Source of the DNA: Castellaniella sp049671645 | GTDB lineage: Bacteria; Pseudomonadota; Gammaproteobacteria; Burkholderiales; Burkholderiaceae_B | Length of the DNA: 64,000 bases | Assembly: GCF_049671645.1 (NCBI RefSeq) | Contig: NZ_JBATVG010000008.1 | Span: 91,618-155,617, forward strand | Direction of reading: 5' to 3' | Shown: in pieces, positions 34,519 to 42,991 of the stretch | Layout: every line of letters begins with the position of its first letter | How positions within the stretch are numbered: the first letter of the stretch is position 1 | Position numbers and translations under genes: made by a program | Notes under the pieces: model-generated | Databases searched by the model: none | The model's input: only the letters and a program-made list of their open reading frames with translations | Told to the model about the DNA's origin: nothing

Positions 34519-35157
34519 TCAAGCTCCGTTCAGGGCATCGATTTTCAGTTGGACGATCTGGGCGGCCGGGTCGGTCCCGAAAGCCTTGAGCGCGTCGCCC
34601 CAGGCCTGGACCGCCTGGTCGGCATGTCCCTGCGCCGCCAGCACGTCGCCGCGCCGATCGGCATACAGGCCGGCAAAGCCTTCGGGCGCGGTCCCCTGCA
34701 GCTGGGCCAGCGCCGGATCGTATTGTTTCTGCGCCAGCAGCACCCCCGCCAGGCGCAAGCGGGCCACTGCCTGCACGGCGGACGCCGAGCCGTCGCGCAC
34801 CAGCCATTCCAGCTGTTCGCGGGCGCCATCCAGGTCGTGGCGTTCCTGCAAGGCCCAGGCCGCCACCAGCACCCCGCGGGCGGCATAGCCGGAGCCGGCA
34901 TAGTCATTGCGCAGCGCCGTGCTGGCGGCCTTGATGCGGGCCACGGCATCATCGCCCGGCTGGCCGGCGGCGGTTTCCAGAGCCTCGTAGTAGCCCATGG
35001 CCTGCCCGGCCTGATGCGAGGCATACCACTGCCAACCGCGCCAGCCCGCGAAGGCGGCCGCCACGACCAGCACCAGCACCATGCTGAACGTGCCATAGCG
35101 TTCCCACCAGGCCTTCAGCGCGTCAATTTTTTCCTGTTCTTCGAGATCGTATGCCAT
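34519..35157 (-). CDS. YfgM-like tetratricopeptide membrane protein
   Basis: This 212-residue protein has MAYDLEEQEKIDALKAWWERYG followed by one transmembrane segment (FSMVLVLVVAAAFAGW), then a periplasmic TPR-like helical domain (TPR_21 type). E. coli YfgM interacts with the Sec translocon and periplasmic chaperones. It lies between hisS and bamB, as in many proteobacteria. The ATG at 35157 starts the conserved MAYDLEEQE sequence. Confidence 0.88.
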   Translation of the reverse strand: MAYDLEEQEKIDALKAWWERYGTFSMVLVLVVAAAFAGWRGWQWYASHQAGQAMGYYEALETAAGQPGDDAVARIKAASTALRNDYAGSGYAARGVLVAAWALQERHDLDGAREQLEWLVRDGSASAVQAVARLRLAGVLLAQKQYDPALAQLQGTAPEGFAGLYADRRGDVLAAQGHADQAVQAWGDALKAFGTDPAAQIVQLKIDALNGA

Positions 35158-35165
35158 GCCTGTAA

Positions 35166-36449
35166 TCAGATCCTTTGCTTGAGATGATGCGCCAGCTGGT
35201 CGAAAGCGACCGATTCCTGCTGCGCGCCGTCCGGAGAGCCCGCGCGCAGCCATTTCACCGTGGCGGCCCCGGCAGCCAGCTCGTCCCCGCCCACGATCAC
35301 GGCGACCGCGGCTCCGCTGGCGTCCGCGCGGCGAAATTGTGATTTAAACCCAGTCGAGCCGGCGTGGACAAGTGCCCGCAGCCCGACGTCCCGCAGGGAT
35401 TCAGCCAGGCGGGCCGCTTGGCGCTGCCCGTCATCGCCCTGATGCGCCAGGTATACCTGGCATTCGGCGGGCGCCTGCTCCGGCGCGTCCTGCAGCCAGA
35501 GGTCCAGCAGACGCTCCATGCCGATGGCGAAGCCCACGGCCGGGGCCGGCTTGCCGCCCAGCAGTTCGATCAGGCCATCATAGCGGCCGCCCCCGCATAC
35601 GGTGCCCTGGGCCCCCAGGCGGTCCGTCACCCATTCGAAAACCGTCAGGTTGTAATAGTCCAGTCCGCGCACTAGGCGGGGATTCAAGGTATAGGCGATG
35701 CCGGCATCATCCAGGCGCGCGCACAGACCCTGATAGTGCGCCAGGGACTCTGCCCCCAGGAAATCGAACAGGCGCGGCGCAGCATCGGCCATGGCCTGCA
35801 TGGCGGGATTCTTCGTATCCAGCACCCGCAGCGGATTGCTGTGCATGCGGCGACGGGCTTCCTCGTCCAGCACGTCCAGATGCTGTTCGAGGTGGGCGAT
35901 CAGGGCTGCGCGGTGCGCGGCGCGCTCGGCCGGCTGCCCCAGCGAATTGAGCTCCAGGCGGATGTCGTTCAAGCCCAGCAGGCGCCACAGGCGCGCCAGC
36001 ATGAGGATCAGTTCGGCATCCACGTCGGGGCCCGGGAAGCCCAGCGCCTCGACGTCGATCTGATGGAACTGCCGGTAACGCCCGCGCTGCGGCCGTTCAT
36101 GCCGGAACACCGGCCCCATGGCATAGATGCGGCGCGGCCGGTCGTAGAGGAAATTATGTTCGATGGCCGACCGCACGATTCCGGCGGTGAACTCCGGGCG
36201 CATGGTGAGGCGCTCGTCGTTCAGCGGATCGACGAAGGAATACATTTCCTTTTCGACGATATCGGTGACTTCGCCGATGCCCCGGGTGAACAGACGCGTG
36301 TGTTCCAGCACGGGCGTGCGCATGTTCTGGTAGCCATACCCGGCCAGCCAGTCGCGCACCAGGGCTTCGAGCTGCTCCCAGCCGGCCGATTCAGGCGGCA
36401 GGGTATCTTTCATGCCGGTCAGGCCGGCGACTTTCTTGAATTCGGACAT
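35166..36449 (-). CDS. hisS: Histidyl-tRNA synthetase
   Basis: This 427-residue class II synthetase has motif 2 (GPVFRHERPQRGRYRQFHQID), the histidine-specific LVRGLDYYNLTVFEW and GGGRYDGLIELLGG motifs, and motif 3 (AVGFAIGMERL). A C-terminal anticodon-binding domain follows. It ends 8 nt before the YfgM-like gene and starts 3 nt after ispG, so these are one operon. Confidence 0.96.
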   Translation of the reverse strand: MSEFKKVAGLTGMKDTLPPESAGWEQLEALVRDWLAGYGYQNMRTPVLEHTRLFTRGIGEVTDIVEKEMYSFVDPLNDERLTMRPEFTAGIVRSAIEHNFLYDRPRRIYAMGPVFRHERPQRGRYRQFHQIDVEALGFPGPDVDAELILMLARLWRLLGLNDIRLELNSLGQPAERAAHRAALIAHLEQHLDVLDEEARRRMHSNPLRVLDTKNPAMQAMADAAPRLFDFLGAESLAHYQGLCARLDDAGIAYTLNPRLVRGLDYYNLTVFEWVTDRLGAQGTVCGGGRYDGLIELLGGKPAPAVGFAIGMERLLDLWLQDAPEQAPAECQVYLAHQGDDGQRQAARLAESLRDVGLRALVHAGSTGFKSQFRRADASGAAVAVIVGGDELAAGAATVKWLRAGSPDGAQQESVAFDQLAHHLKQRI

Positions 36450-36452
36450 GCA

Positions 36453-37760
36453 TCAACCTGCTTGGCGCGGCACGACGCCCGGACGATGAGCCGGCTGTTC
36501 GCCCATGCCTCGTCCATAGCGTTGCGCCACATAATCTTCAACAATCTGCTTGAACTCGTCGGCAATGGTATCGCCCTTCAGGGTGACGGTACGCTGCCCA
36601 TCGACGTACACGGGCGCGGCGGGAACCTCGCCGGTCCCCGGCAAGCTGATGCCGATGTCGGCATGCCGGCTTTCGCCCGGCCCGTTGACCACGCAGCCCA
36701 TGACGGCGACGTGCATGTTCTCCACACCGGGATACTGGTTTTTCCAGACCGGCATCTGCGTGCGCAGATAGGTCTGGATGCTGGCGGCCAGTTCCTGGAA
36801 CACGGTGCTGCTGGTGCGCCCGCAGCCCGGGCAGGCCACGACCATCGGCGTAAACGCGCGCAAGCCCATGGTCTGGAGAATTTCCTGGGCCACGATGACT
36901 TCGCGGCAGCGATCGCCGCCGGGTTCCGGGGTCAGGGAAATCCGGATCGTGTCGCCAATGCCCTGCTGCAGCAGCACGGCCAGGGCAGCCGTGGACGCCA
37001 CGATGCCCTTGGAACCCATGCCGGCTTCGGTCAGCCCCAGGTGCAAGGGATAATCGCAGCGGCGCGACAGATCCTGGTAGACCGCGATCAGGTCCTGCAC
37101 GTGGCTGACCTTGCAGGACAGCACGATGGCGTCGCCCGGCAAGCCCAGTTCCTGGGCGCGCTCCGCATTGCTGATGGCCGAGACCACCAGGGCGTCGCGC
37201 ATCACTGCATTGGCCGTGCGGGGTGCCGCCTGCGCCGCGTTCTCGTCCATCATCCGCGCCAGCAGCTCATGATCCAGGCTGCCCCAGTTCACGCCGATGC
37301 GGATGGGTTTCCCGTACCGGCAGGCAACCTCGATCATCTGGGCGAAATTGTCGTCGCGGCGCTTGCCGCCCCCCATATTGCCCGGATTGATACGGTATTT
37401 GGACAAGGCCTGGGCGCAATCCGGGAACTGGGTCAGAAGCTTATGGCCGTTGTAATGGAAATCGCCCACCAAGGGCACCGGCACGCTCATGCGGTCCAGC
37501 GCATTGCGCAGCGCCGCCACTTGCGCGGCGGCTTCGGGCGTGTTGACCGTCACCCGCACCAATTCAGACCCGGCCTGCCACAATTCACGCACCTGCCGGG
37601 CGGTGGATTCGGGATCGGCCGTGTCGGTATTGGTCATGGACTGCACCACGACCGGGGCATCCCCCCCGACCTGCACCACATGGTCGCCCCAGCGCACGGC
37701 GACGGCGCGTGTGGGGCGGCGGGCGGCCGTCGAGGGCTCGGTATTCACAGAAGACGTCAT
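36453..37760 (-). CDS. ispG: 4-hydroxy-3-methylbut-2-en-1-yl diphosphate synthase (flavodoxin)
   Basis: This 435-residue enzyme of the MEP isoprenoid pathway has a TIM-barrel part (VVVQSMTNTDTAD, LVGDFHYNGHKLL, YRINPGNMG). The C-terminal 4Fe-4S domain has cysteines in VACPGCGRTSS and the GCVVNGPGESRHADIG signature. The proteobacterial insertion between the barrel and Fe-S domain is present. The ATG at 37760 overlaps the rodZ-like stop by 4 nt (ATGA). Confidence 0.95.
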   Translation of the reverse strand: MTSSVNTEPSTAARRPTRAVAVRWGDHVVQVGGDAPVVVQSMTNTDTADPESTARQVRELWQAGSELVRVTVNTPEAAAQVAALRNALDRMSVPVPLVGDFHYNGHKLLTQFPDCAQALSKYRINPGNMGGGKRRDDNFAQMIEVACRYGKPIRIGVNWGSLDHELLARMMDENAAQAAPRTANAVMRDALVVSAISNAERAQELGLPGDAIVLSCKVSHVQDLIAVYQDLSRRCDYPLHLGLTEAGMGSKGIVASTAALAVLLQQGIGDTIRISLTPEPGGDRCREVIVAQEILQTMGLRAFTPMVVACPGCGRTSSTVFQELAASIQTYLRTQMPVWKNQYPGVENMHVAVMGCVVNGPGESRHADIGISLPGTGEVPAAPVYVDGQRTVTLKGDTIADEFKQIVEDYVAQRYGRGMGEQPAHRPGVVPRQAG

Positions 37761-38257
37761 GGACGCAAGGCCTTCAACCAATCAAAAATCAACCACTGAT
37801 CGGGGACCCAGCCCCGATTGACCGCATACACGCCCACCACGCCAAACAGCACCAGGATCAGCAGCAGCCAGGCCCAGGTCCGGTGGGCGGGCTCGCCCTT
37901 GGGGGTCATGTCGGCCTGCTGCAGGGCGCGGCGCGCGCCCAGGGCCACGATGGCGGGCTGCGGCCGGGTAGTGCCCACCGCCTGGTCCAGCAGCCGCAAG
38001 ACGGCATCCACATCGGCATCCAGGAAGCGGGCATAGTTGCGCACCAGGCCGCGCAGAGGCACGCCCTCGGGCAGCCGGACCCAATCGCCGGCTTCCAGGT
38101 AGCCCAGCTGCACGGCGGAATATTTGATCCGCGCGGAGACTTCGGGCAGCGTCAGGCCGCGCGTCTCGCGCAGCTGCCTTAATGCATCCCCGATGGACAG
38201 GGTCCCCGTATCGGGTGATTCCCGTTGCATCAGGCTGTCCCTCAGGGATTCGCTCAT
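37757..38257 (-). CDS. Short RodZ-like protein: cytoplasmic HTH plus one transmembrane segment
   Basis: This 166-residue protein has a Cro/CI-type HTH_25 domain (GDALRQLRETRGLTLPEVSARIKYSAVQLGYLEAGDWVRLPEGVPLRGLVRNYARFLDAD), a linker, and one transmembrane segment (WAWLLLILVLFGVVGVYAVN). Only about 20 residues follow. The periplasmic DUF4115 domain of full RodZ (about 330 residues in E. coli) is missing. Its location between rlmN and ispG is that of rodZ/yfgA, and it is ATGA-coupled on both sides, so it looks intact rather than a pseudogene. RodZ links MreB to the membrane in rod cells. Confidence 0.85.
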   Translation of the reverse strand: MSESLRDSLMQRESPDTGTLSIGDALRQLRETRGLTLPEVSARIKYSAVQLGYLEAGDWVRLPEGVPLRGLVRNYARFLDADVDAVLRLLDQAVGTTRPQPAIVALGARRALQQADMTPKGEPAHRTWAWLLLILVLFGVVGVYAVNRGWVPDQWLIFDWLKALRP

Positions 38258-39411
38258 CCATGCTCCTTTTTGCGTATGACGATCCGGGCGCGATCCGGCA
38301 GGCGTTCATCGATGCGGGTGCGGTCGCGGACCTCTCCCGCCAGTTGTCCGCAGGCGGCGTCGATGTCGTCGCCCCGGGTCTTGCGTACCGTCACCACCAG
38401 CCCCGCGTCGGTCAGCTGCTGGGCAAACAGACGGATGCGCGCCATCGGCGAGCGCCGCAGGCCGGACTGGGGAAACGGATTGAAGGGAATCAGATTGAAC
38501 TTGCAGCGAACCTGCCGCGCAATATCGATCAGTTCGCGCGCCTGTTCGTCCGCATCGTTGACCCCGTCGAGCATAATGTACTCGAATGTAATGAAATCGC
38601 GAGGCGCATGGTCCAGGTAGCGGTTGCAGGCGGCCAGCAATTCCGCCAGCGGGTACTTGCGGTTCAGGGGCACCAGGCGATCGCGCAGGGTGTCGTTGGG
38701 CGCATGCAGCGACACCGCGAGCGCCACGGGGCAATCCTGCGCCAGGCGGTCGATCATGGGCACCACGCCCGACGTGGACACCGTCACGCGACGGCGCGAC
38801 AGGCCATAGGCATGATCGCTGACCATCAGGCGCAGGGCGCCCAGCACCTGGTCGTAATTCAGCAGAGGTTCGCCCATGCCCATCATGACCACGTTGCTGA
38901 CGGCGCGCTGCGCGTCTTCGGCGGGGCCGTTCAAGCGGGCCGCCTGCGGATCGTCGCGCAAGGCGCGGTTGGCGTACCAGAGCTGGCCGATGATTTCGGC
39001 CGTCGTCAGGTTGCGGCTGAAGCCCTGATAGCCGGTCGAACAGAAAGGACAGGCCACCGTGCACCCGGCCTGGCTGGAAATGCATAAGGTGCCGCGGTCG
39101 TCTTCGGGAATGAAGACGGTTTCGATGGCATTGCCGGCCCCCATGTCGAACAGCCACTTGCGAGTGCCGTCGGACGAGCGCTTTTCCAGATTCAGCGGCG
39201 GCGCCTGCACGACGCAGTGGTCGTCCAGCCGCGCGCGGAAATCCTTGGCGAGGTCGCTCATGTCGGCGAACCGGTCGATGCCGCGCTGGTGCACCCACTG
39301 GGACAGCTGGCGCGCGCGAAAAGGCTTGCCGCCCCATTGCGCAACCAGCGATTCCAGGGCGGCTGGGTCCAGACCCAGGACATTGACGGATTCAGTGCCA
39401 GACATGAGCAT
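38254..39411 (-). CDS. rlmN: 23S rRNA/tRNA (adenine C2) methyltransferase, radical SAM
   Basis: This protein of about 385 residues has the radical-SAM cluster motif (QAGCTVACPFCSTGYQGFSRNLT, CxxxCxxC). The segments VVMMGMGEPLLNYD, VSTSGVVPMIDRLA and FEYIMLDGVNDADEQARELIDIA follow. Cysteines for the methylation mechanism are near the C-terminus (DIDAACGQLAG). It methylates A2503 of 23S rRNA and some tRNAs. ATG 39411 and 39405 are both possible. It overlaps the rodZ-like start by 4 nt. Confidence 0.95.
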   Translation of the reverse strand: MLMSGTESVNVLGLDPAALESLVAQWGGKPFRARQLSQWVHQRGIDRFADMSDLAKDFRARLDDHCVVQAPPLNLEKRSSDGTRKWLFDMGAGNAIETVFIPEDDRGTLCISSQAGCTVACPFCSTGYQGFSRNLTTAEIIGQLWYANRALRDDPQAARLNGPAEDAQRAVSNVVMMGMGEPLLNYDQVLGALRLMVSDHAYGLSRRRVTVSTSGVVPMIDRLAQDCPVALAVSLHAPNDTLRDRLVPLNRKYPLAELLAACNRYLDHAPRDFITFEYIMLDGVNDADEQARELIDIARQVRCKFNLIPFNPFPQSGLRRSPMARIRLFAQQLTDAGLVVTVRKTRGDDIDAACGQLAGEVRDRTRIDERLPDRARIVIRKKEHG

Positions 39412-39428
39412 TCAACCAATAAGAACCA

Positions 39429-39448
39429 ATGCCCTGCCAGCAGGGCAT
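39429..39448 (-). terminator. Hairpin between ndk and rlmN
   Basis: ATGCCCTG-CCAG-CAGGGCAT is a perfect 8-4-8 stem-loop, adjacent to further GC repeats (CCGGGCCCCGG, CCCGGGCCCCG). On the minus strand it is followed by TGGTTCTTATTGG, a poor T-tract. It is probably a weak terminator or processing signal after ndk. Confidence 0.4.
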
Positions 39449-39483
39449 CCGGGCCCCGGACACCCGGGCCCCGTCAGCCGGGA

Positions 39484-39909
39484 TCAGCGGCTGAAAATAT
39501 TGCTTTCGGGAAAGAAAAAGGCGATTTCCACCGCCGCGGTTTCAGGCGCGTCGGAACCGTGCACGGCATTGGCGTCGATGCTGTCGGCGAAGTCGGCGCG
39601 GATGGTGCCCGGAGCCGCTTTTTTCGGATCGGTGGCGCCCATCAGGTCGCGATTCTTCGCAATGGCGGATTCGCCTTCCAGGGCCTGGACGAACACGGGG
39701 CCGGACACCATGAAATCCACCAGGTCCTTGAAGAAGGGACGCTCCTTGTGCACCGCGTAGAAACGTTCGGCCTCGTCGCGCGACAATTGCTGCAGACGGG
39801 CGGCCACGATCTTCAGGCCGGCCTGTTCGAAACGGGCGACGATCTGGCCGATGGCGTTTTTCGCGACGGCGTCGGGCTTGATGATGGAAAGGGTACGTTC
39901 GATAGCCAT
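39484..39909 (-). CDS. ndk: Nucleoside diphosphate kinase
   Basis: This 141-residue enzyme has MAIERTLSIIKPDAVAKNAIG at the N-terminus, the active-site His in SIDANAVHGSDAPETA near residue 117, and substrate-binding segments GATDPKKAAPGTIRADF. It equilibrates nucleoside di- and triphosphates. I chose ATG 39909, which gives the conserved N-terminus. It is divergent from valS. Confidence 0.97.
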   Translation of the reverse strand: MAIERTLSIIKPDAVAKNAIGQIVARFEQAGLKIVAARLQQLSRDEAERFYAVHKERPFFKDLVDFMVSGPVFVQALEGESAIAKNRDLMGATDPKKAAPGTIRADFADSIDANAVHGSDAPETAAVEIAFFFPESNIFSR

Positions 39910-40022
39910 GAAAGGATTTCCGGTGAAGAAACGGGAAAAGGAGTTTCCCGGATGAAAAGGTAGAATGAATCCCGCGCGACGCGCAGCCTGCCGAAAATCG
40001 GGCACCACGGACACGAGCGGTC

Positions 40023-40048
40023 AACCGCGCATTTTACCATGCGCGGTT
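40023..40048. promoter_or_regulatory. 10-bp-arm palindrome in the ndk-valS divergent region
   Basis: AACCGCGCAT-TTTACC-ATGCGCGGTT is a perfect 10-6-10 inverted repeat. It lies 58-83 nt upstream of valS and 114-139 nt upstream of ndk. Because it is upstream of both genes it is more likely a regulatory site or leader stem than a terminator. No regulator is identified. Confidence 0.4.
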
Positions 40049-40105
40049 TGCCTGACATCCGCCTACAATAATCGTTTTTTCGCCGTCTGAACCCAGCCTG
40101 ATCCC

Positions 40106-42940
40106 ATGAGCGACTCCCATTCTCTTCCCAAAAGCTTCGAACCCCAGGATATCGAGTCCCGCTGGTATGACGAATGGAACCGCCGCGGCCTGTTCGCCGG
40201 CGGACAGCACGTCGAACCGCCCGCCGGACACGCGGCCGCCCCCTTCGCCATCCAGTTCCCGCCGCCCAACGTCACGGGCACCCTGCACATGGGCCACGCC
40301 TTCAACCAGACCATCATGGACGGCCTGATCCGCTACCACCGGATGAGCGGCGACGACACGGTCTTCATCCCCGGCACGGACCATGCCGGGATCGCCACTC
40401 AGATCGTGGTGGAACGCCAACTGGATGCCGAGGGCGTCTCCCGCCACGACCTGGGCCGCGAAAAATTCCTGGAACGGGTCTGGGCCTGGAAGGAGCAATC
40501 CGGCAGCACCATCACCGGGCAGTTCCGCCGCCTGGGCTCGTCGTGCGACTGGTCGCGGGAATACTTCACCATGGACGATCGCCTGTCGCGCGGCGTCGTC
40601 GAAGTCTTCGTCCGCCTGTACGAACAAGGCCTGATCTACCGGGGCAAGCGCCTGGTGAACTGGGACCCGGTCCTGGGAACGGCGGTATCCGACCTGGAAG
40701 TCGTCAGCGCCGAGGAAGACGGCCACATGTGGGAAATCCGCTACCCGCTCACCACGCCGGCAGGAGACCTGACCCATCTGGTGGTCGCCACCACCCGCCC
40801 CGAAACCATGCTGGGCGACGTGGCGGTCATGGTGCACCCCGACGACGAACGCTACGCCCACCTGATCGGCCGGACCGTCACCCTGCCCCTGGTCGGACGC
40901 GACATCCCCGTGATCGCGGACGACTACGTGGATCGCGAATTCGGCACCGGGGTGGTCAAGGTCACGCCCGCGCACGACTTCAACGACTACGCCGTAGGCC
41001 AGCGCCACGGCCTGCCCATGATCAGCATCCTGACCCTGGACGCCAGGATCAGCGACGAAGCCCCGGCGGCCTACCGCGGCCTGGACCGCTACGAAGCCCG
41101 CAAGCGCATCGTGGCCGACCTGGAATCGCAGGGCCTGCTGCAGCAGGTGCGCGATCATAAGCTCATGGTGCCGCGCGGCGACCGCACCAACAGCATCATC
41201 GAGCCCATGCTGACGGACCAATGGTTCGTCGCCATGAGCCAACCCGCGCCCGCCGACAGCCTGCATCCCGGCAAGAGCATCACCCAGGTCGCCCTGGACG
41301 TGGTGGCCGACGGCCGTGTGCGCTTCGTCCCCGAAAACTGGACCACCACCTATAACCAATGGCTGGAAAAAATCCAGGACTGGTGCATTTCCCGCCAACT
41401 GTGGTGGGGCCACCAGATTCCCGCCTGGCACGCCGAGGACGGCCGCATCTTCGTCGCCCGCTCGGCCGAAGACGCCGAGCGCCAGGCGCGCGCGGCCGGC
41501 GTCACCGGGCCGCTGACCCGCGACCCGGACGTGCTGGACACCTGGTTCTCGTCCGCCCTGGTGCCCTTCACCGATCTGGGCTGGCCGGAACAGACCCCGG
41601 ATCTCGCCCGCTATCTGCCGTCGGGCGTGCTGGTCACGGGTTTCGACATCATCTTCTTCTGGGTCGCGCGCATGATCATGATGAGCATGCACCATACCGG
41701 TCAGGTGCCGTTTCGCACGGTCTACGTGCACGGGCTGGTCTGCGACATGGAAGGCAAGAAGATGTCCAAGTCCAAGGGCAACACCATCGATCCGGTGGAC
41801 CTGATCGACGGCATCGCTCTGGAACCTTTGCTGGCCAAACGCACCGCGGGCCTGATGAACCCCAGGCAGGCCGACTCCATCCGCAAACGCACGCGCAAGG
41901 ACTACCCGGACGGCATCCCCGCCTATGGCACGGATGCGCTGCGCTTCACCATGGCCGCCTATGCCACGCTGGGACGCAACATCAACTTCGACCTGAAGCG
42001 CTGCGAAGGCTACCGCAACTTCTGCAACAAGCTCTGGAACGCCACGCGCTTCGTGCTGATGAACGTGGAAGGCCAGGATCTCGGCCGCCCCCAGGCGGGC
42101 GATCTGTCCTTCGCCGACCGCTGGATCATCGACGGCCTGCAGCGGCTGATCGGCGACGTCCACGCCGGATTCGAGCAATACCGCTTCGATCAGGTGGCCG
42201 ACCGCCTGTATCACTTCATCTGGGATGAATACTGCGACTGGTACCTGGAACTGGCCAAGGTCCGCCTGAACACCGGCGACGGCGTGCAGCAGGCCGCCAC
42301 GCGCCGCACCCTGATCCACGTGCTCGAAACCCTGCTGCGCCTGATCCACCCGATCATGCCCTTCATCACGGAAGAGCTCTGGCAAAAGGTCTCGGTGGCC
42401 GCGGGGGTGCGCGGGGAGGACACGCCCGCCAGCATCAGCACGCAGGCCTATCCGCAAGCCCGCGACACGCTGCTGGACACCGCCGCGGCGGAACGCATGA
42501 ACACATTCAAATCCCTCACGGACGCGATTCGCGCCCTGCGCGGAGAAATGAACCTGGCGCCGGGCCTGCGGGTCCCCTTGCTGGTCCAGGGCGCAGGCGC
42601 CGAACTGGACGAGCTTGGCCCCTACCTGATGGCGCTGGCCCGATTGGACAGCGTCCAGGCCGTGGATCGCCTGCCGGACCTGGGCGCCCCTGTGCAGGTC
42701 GTCGGCACCGTTCAGCTCATGCTGCATGTGGAAATCGACCTCGCGGCCGAACGCATCCGCCTGGACAAGGAAATCGACCGTCTGGAGAAGGAAATCGCCA
42801 AGGCGCATGGCAAATTGTCCAACGCCAGTTTCGTCGAGCGCGCCCCGGCCGCCGTCGTGGAACAGGAAAAGGCGCGGCTGGCTCAGTTCGGCGACACCCT
42901 GGAACGCGTCCGCGCCCAGCGGGAACGGCTGCAGGACTGA
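40106..42940 (+). CDS. valS: Valyl-tRNA synthetase
   Basis: This 944-residue class I synthetase has the HIGH motif as TLHMGHAFN, the KMSKS motif in MEGKKMSKSKGNTIDP, an editing domain between them (TTRPETMLGDVAV), and an anticodon-binding helical domain. The C-terminal coiled-coil typical of ValRS is at LHVEIDLAAERIRLDKEIDRLEKEIAKAHGKL. It is followed by a 12-bp-stem bidirectional terminator. Confidence 0.97.
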   Translation: MSDSHSLPKSFEPQDIESRWYDEWNRRGLFAGGQHVEPPAGHAAAPFAIQFPPPNVTGTLHMGHAFNQTIMDGLIRYHRMSGDDTVFIPGTDHAGIATQIVVERQLDAEGVSRHDLGREKFLERVWAWKEQSGSTITGQFRRLGSSCDWSREYFTMDDRLSRGVVEVFVRLYEQGLIYRGKRLVNWDPVLGTAVSDLEVVSAEEDGHMWEIRYPLTTPAGDLTHLVVATTRPETMLGDVAVMVHPDDERYAHLIGRTVTLPLVGRDIPVIADDYVDREFGTGVVKVTPAHDFNDYAVGQRHGLPMISILTLDARISDEAPAAYRGLDRYEARKRIVADLESQGLLQQVRDHKLMVPRGDRTNSIIEPMLTDQWFVAMSQPAPADSLHPGKSITQVALDVVADGRVRFVPENWTTTYNQWLEKIQDWCISRQLWWGHQIPAWHAEDGRIFVARSAEDAERQARAAGVTGPLTRDPDVLDTWFSSALVPFTDLGWPEQTPDLARYLPSGVLVTGFDIIFFWVARMIMMSMHHTGQVPFRTVYVHGLVCDMEGKKMSKSKGNTIDPVDLIDGIALEPLLAKRTAGLMNPRQADSIRKRTRKDYPDGIPAYGTDALRFTMAAYATLGRNINFDLKRCEGYRNFCNKLWNATRFVLMNVEGQDLGRPQAGDLSFADRWIIDGLQRLIGDVHAGFEQYRFDQVADRLYHFIWDEYCDWYLELAKVRLNTGDGVQQAATRRTLIHVLETLLRLIHPIMPFITEELWQKVSVAAGVRGEDTPASISTQAYPQARDTLLDTAAAERMNTFKSLTDAIRALRGEMNLAPGLRVPLLVQGAGAELDELGPYLMALARLDSVQAVDRLPDLGAPVQVVGTVQLMLHVEIDLAAERIRLDKEIDRLEKEIAKAHGKLSNASFVERAPAAVVEQEKARLAQFGDTLERVRAQRERLQD

Positions 42941-42962
42941 TCCTCCGGCCCGGACGAAGCGG

Positions 42963-42990
42963 GGGGGCCGCGCCGATAGGCGCGGCCCCC
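42963..42990. terminator. Bidirectional terminator between valS and the acyl-CoA ligase gene
   Basis: GGGGGCCGCGCC-GATA-GGCGCGGCCCCC is a perfect 12-bp stem with a tetraloop, located between two convergent genes. TTCAGCTTTC follows on the plus strand. It probably serves both. Confidence 0.65.
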
Positions 42991-42991
42991 T

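Noticed and set aside
37757..38257. Pseudogene call for the short RodZ-like gene
   Set aside because: The frame is intact, with HTH and membrane helix complete and ATGA coupling to both neighbours.
40034..42808. A 924-codon open frame on the minus strand opposite valS
   Set aside because: It mirrors a full-length valS with all motifs. It is rich in Gly/His/Arg/Val without a recognisable domain, as expected for an antisense shadow in GC-rich DNA.
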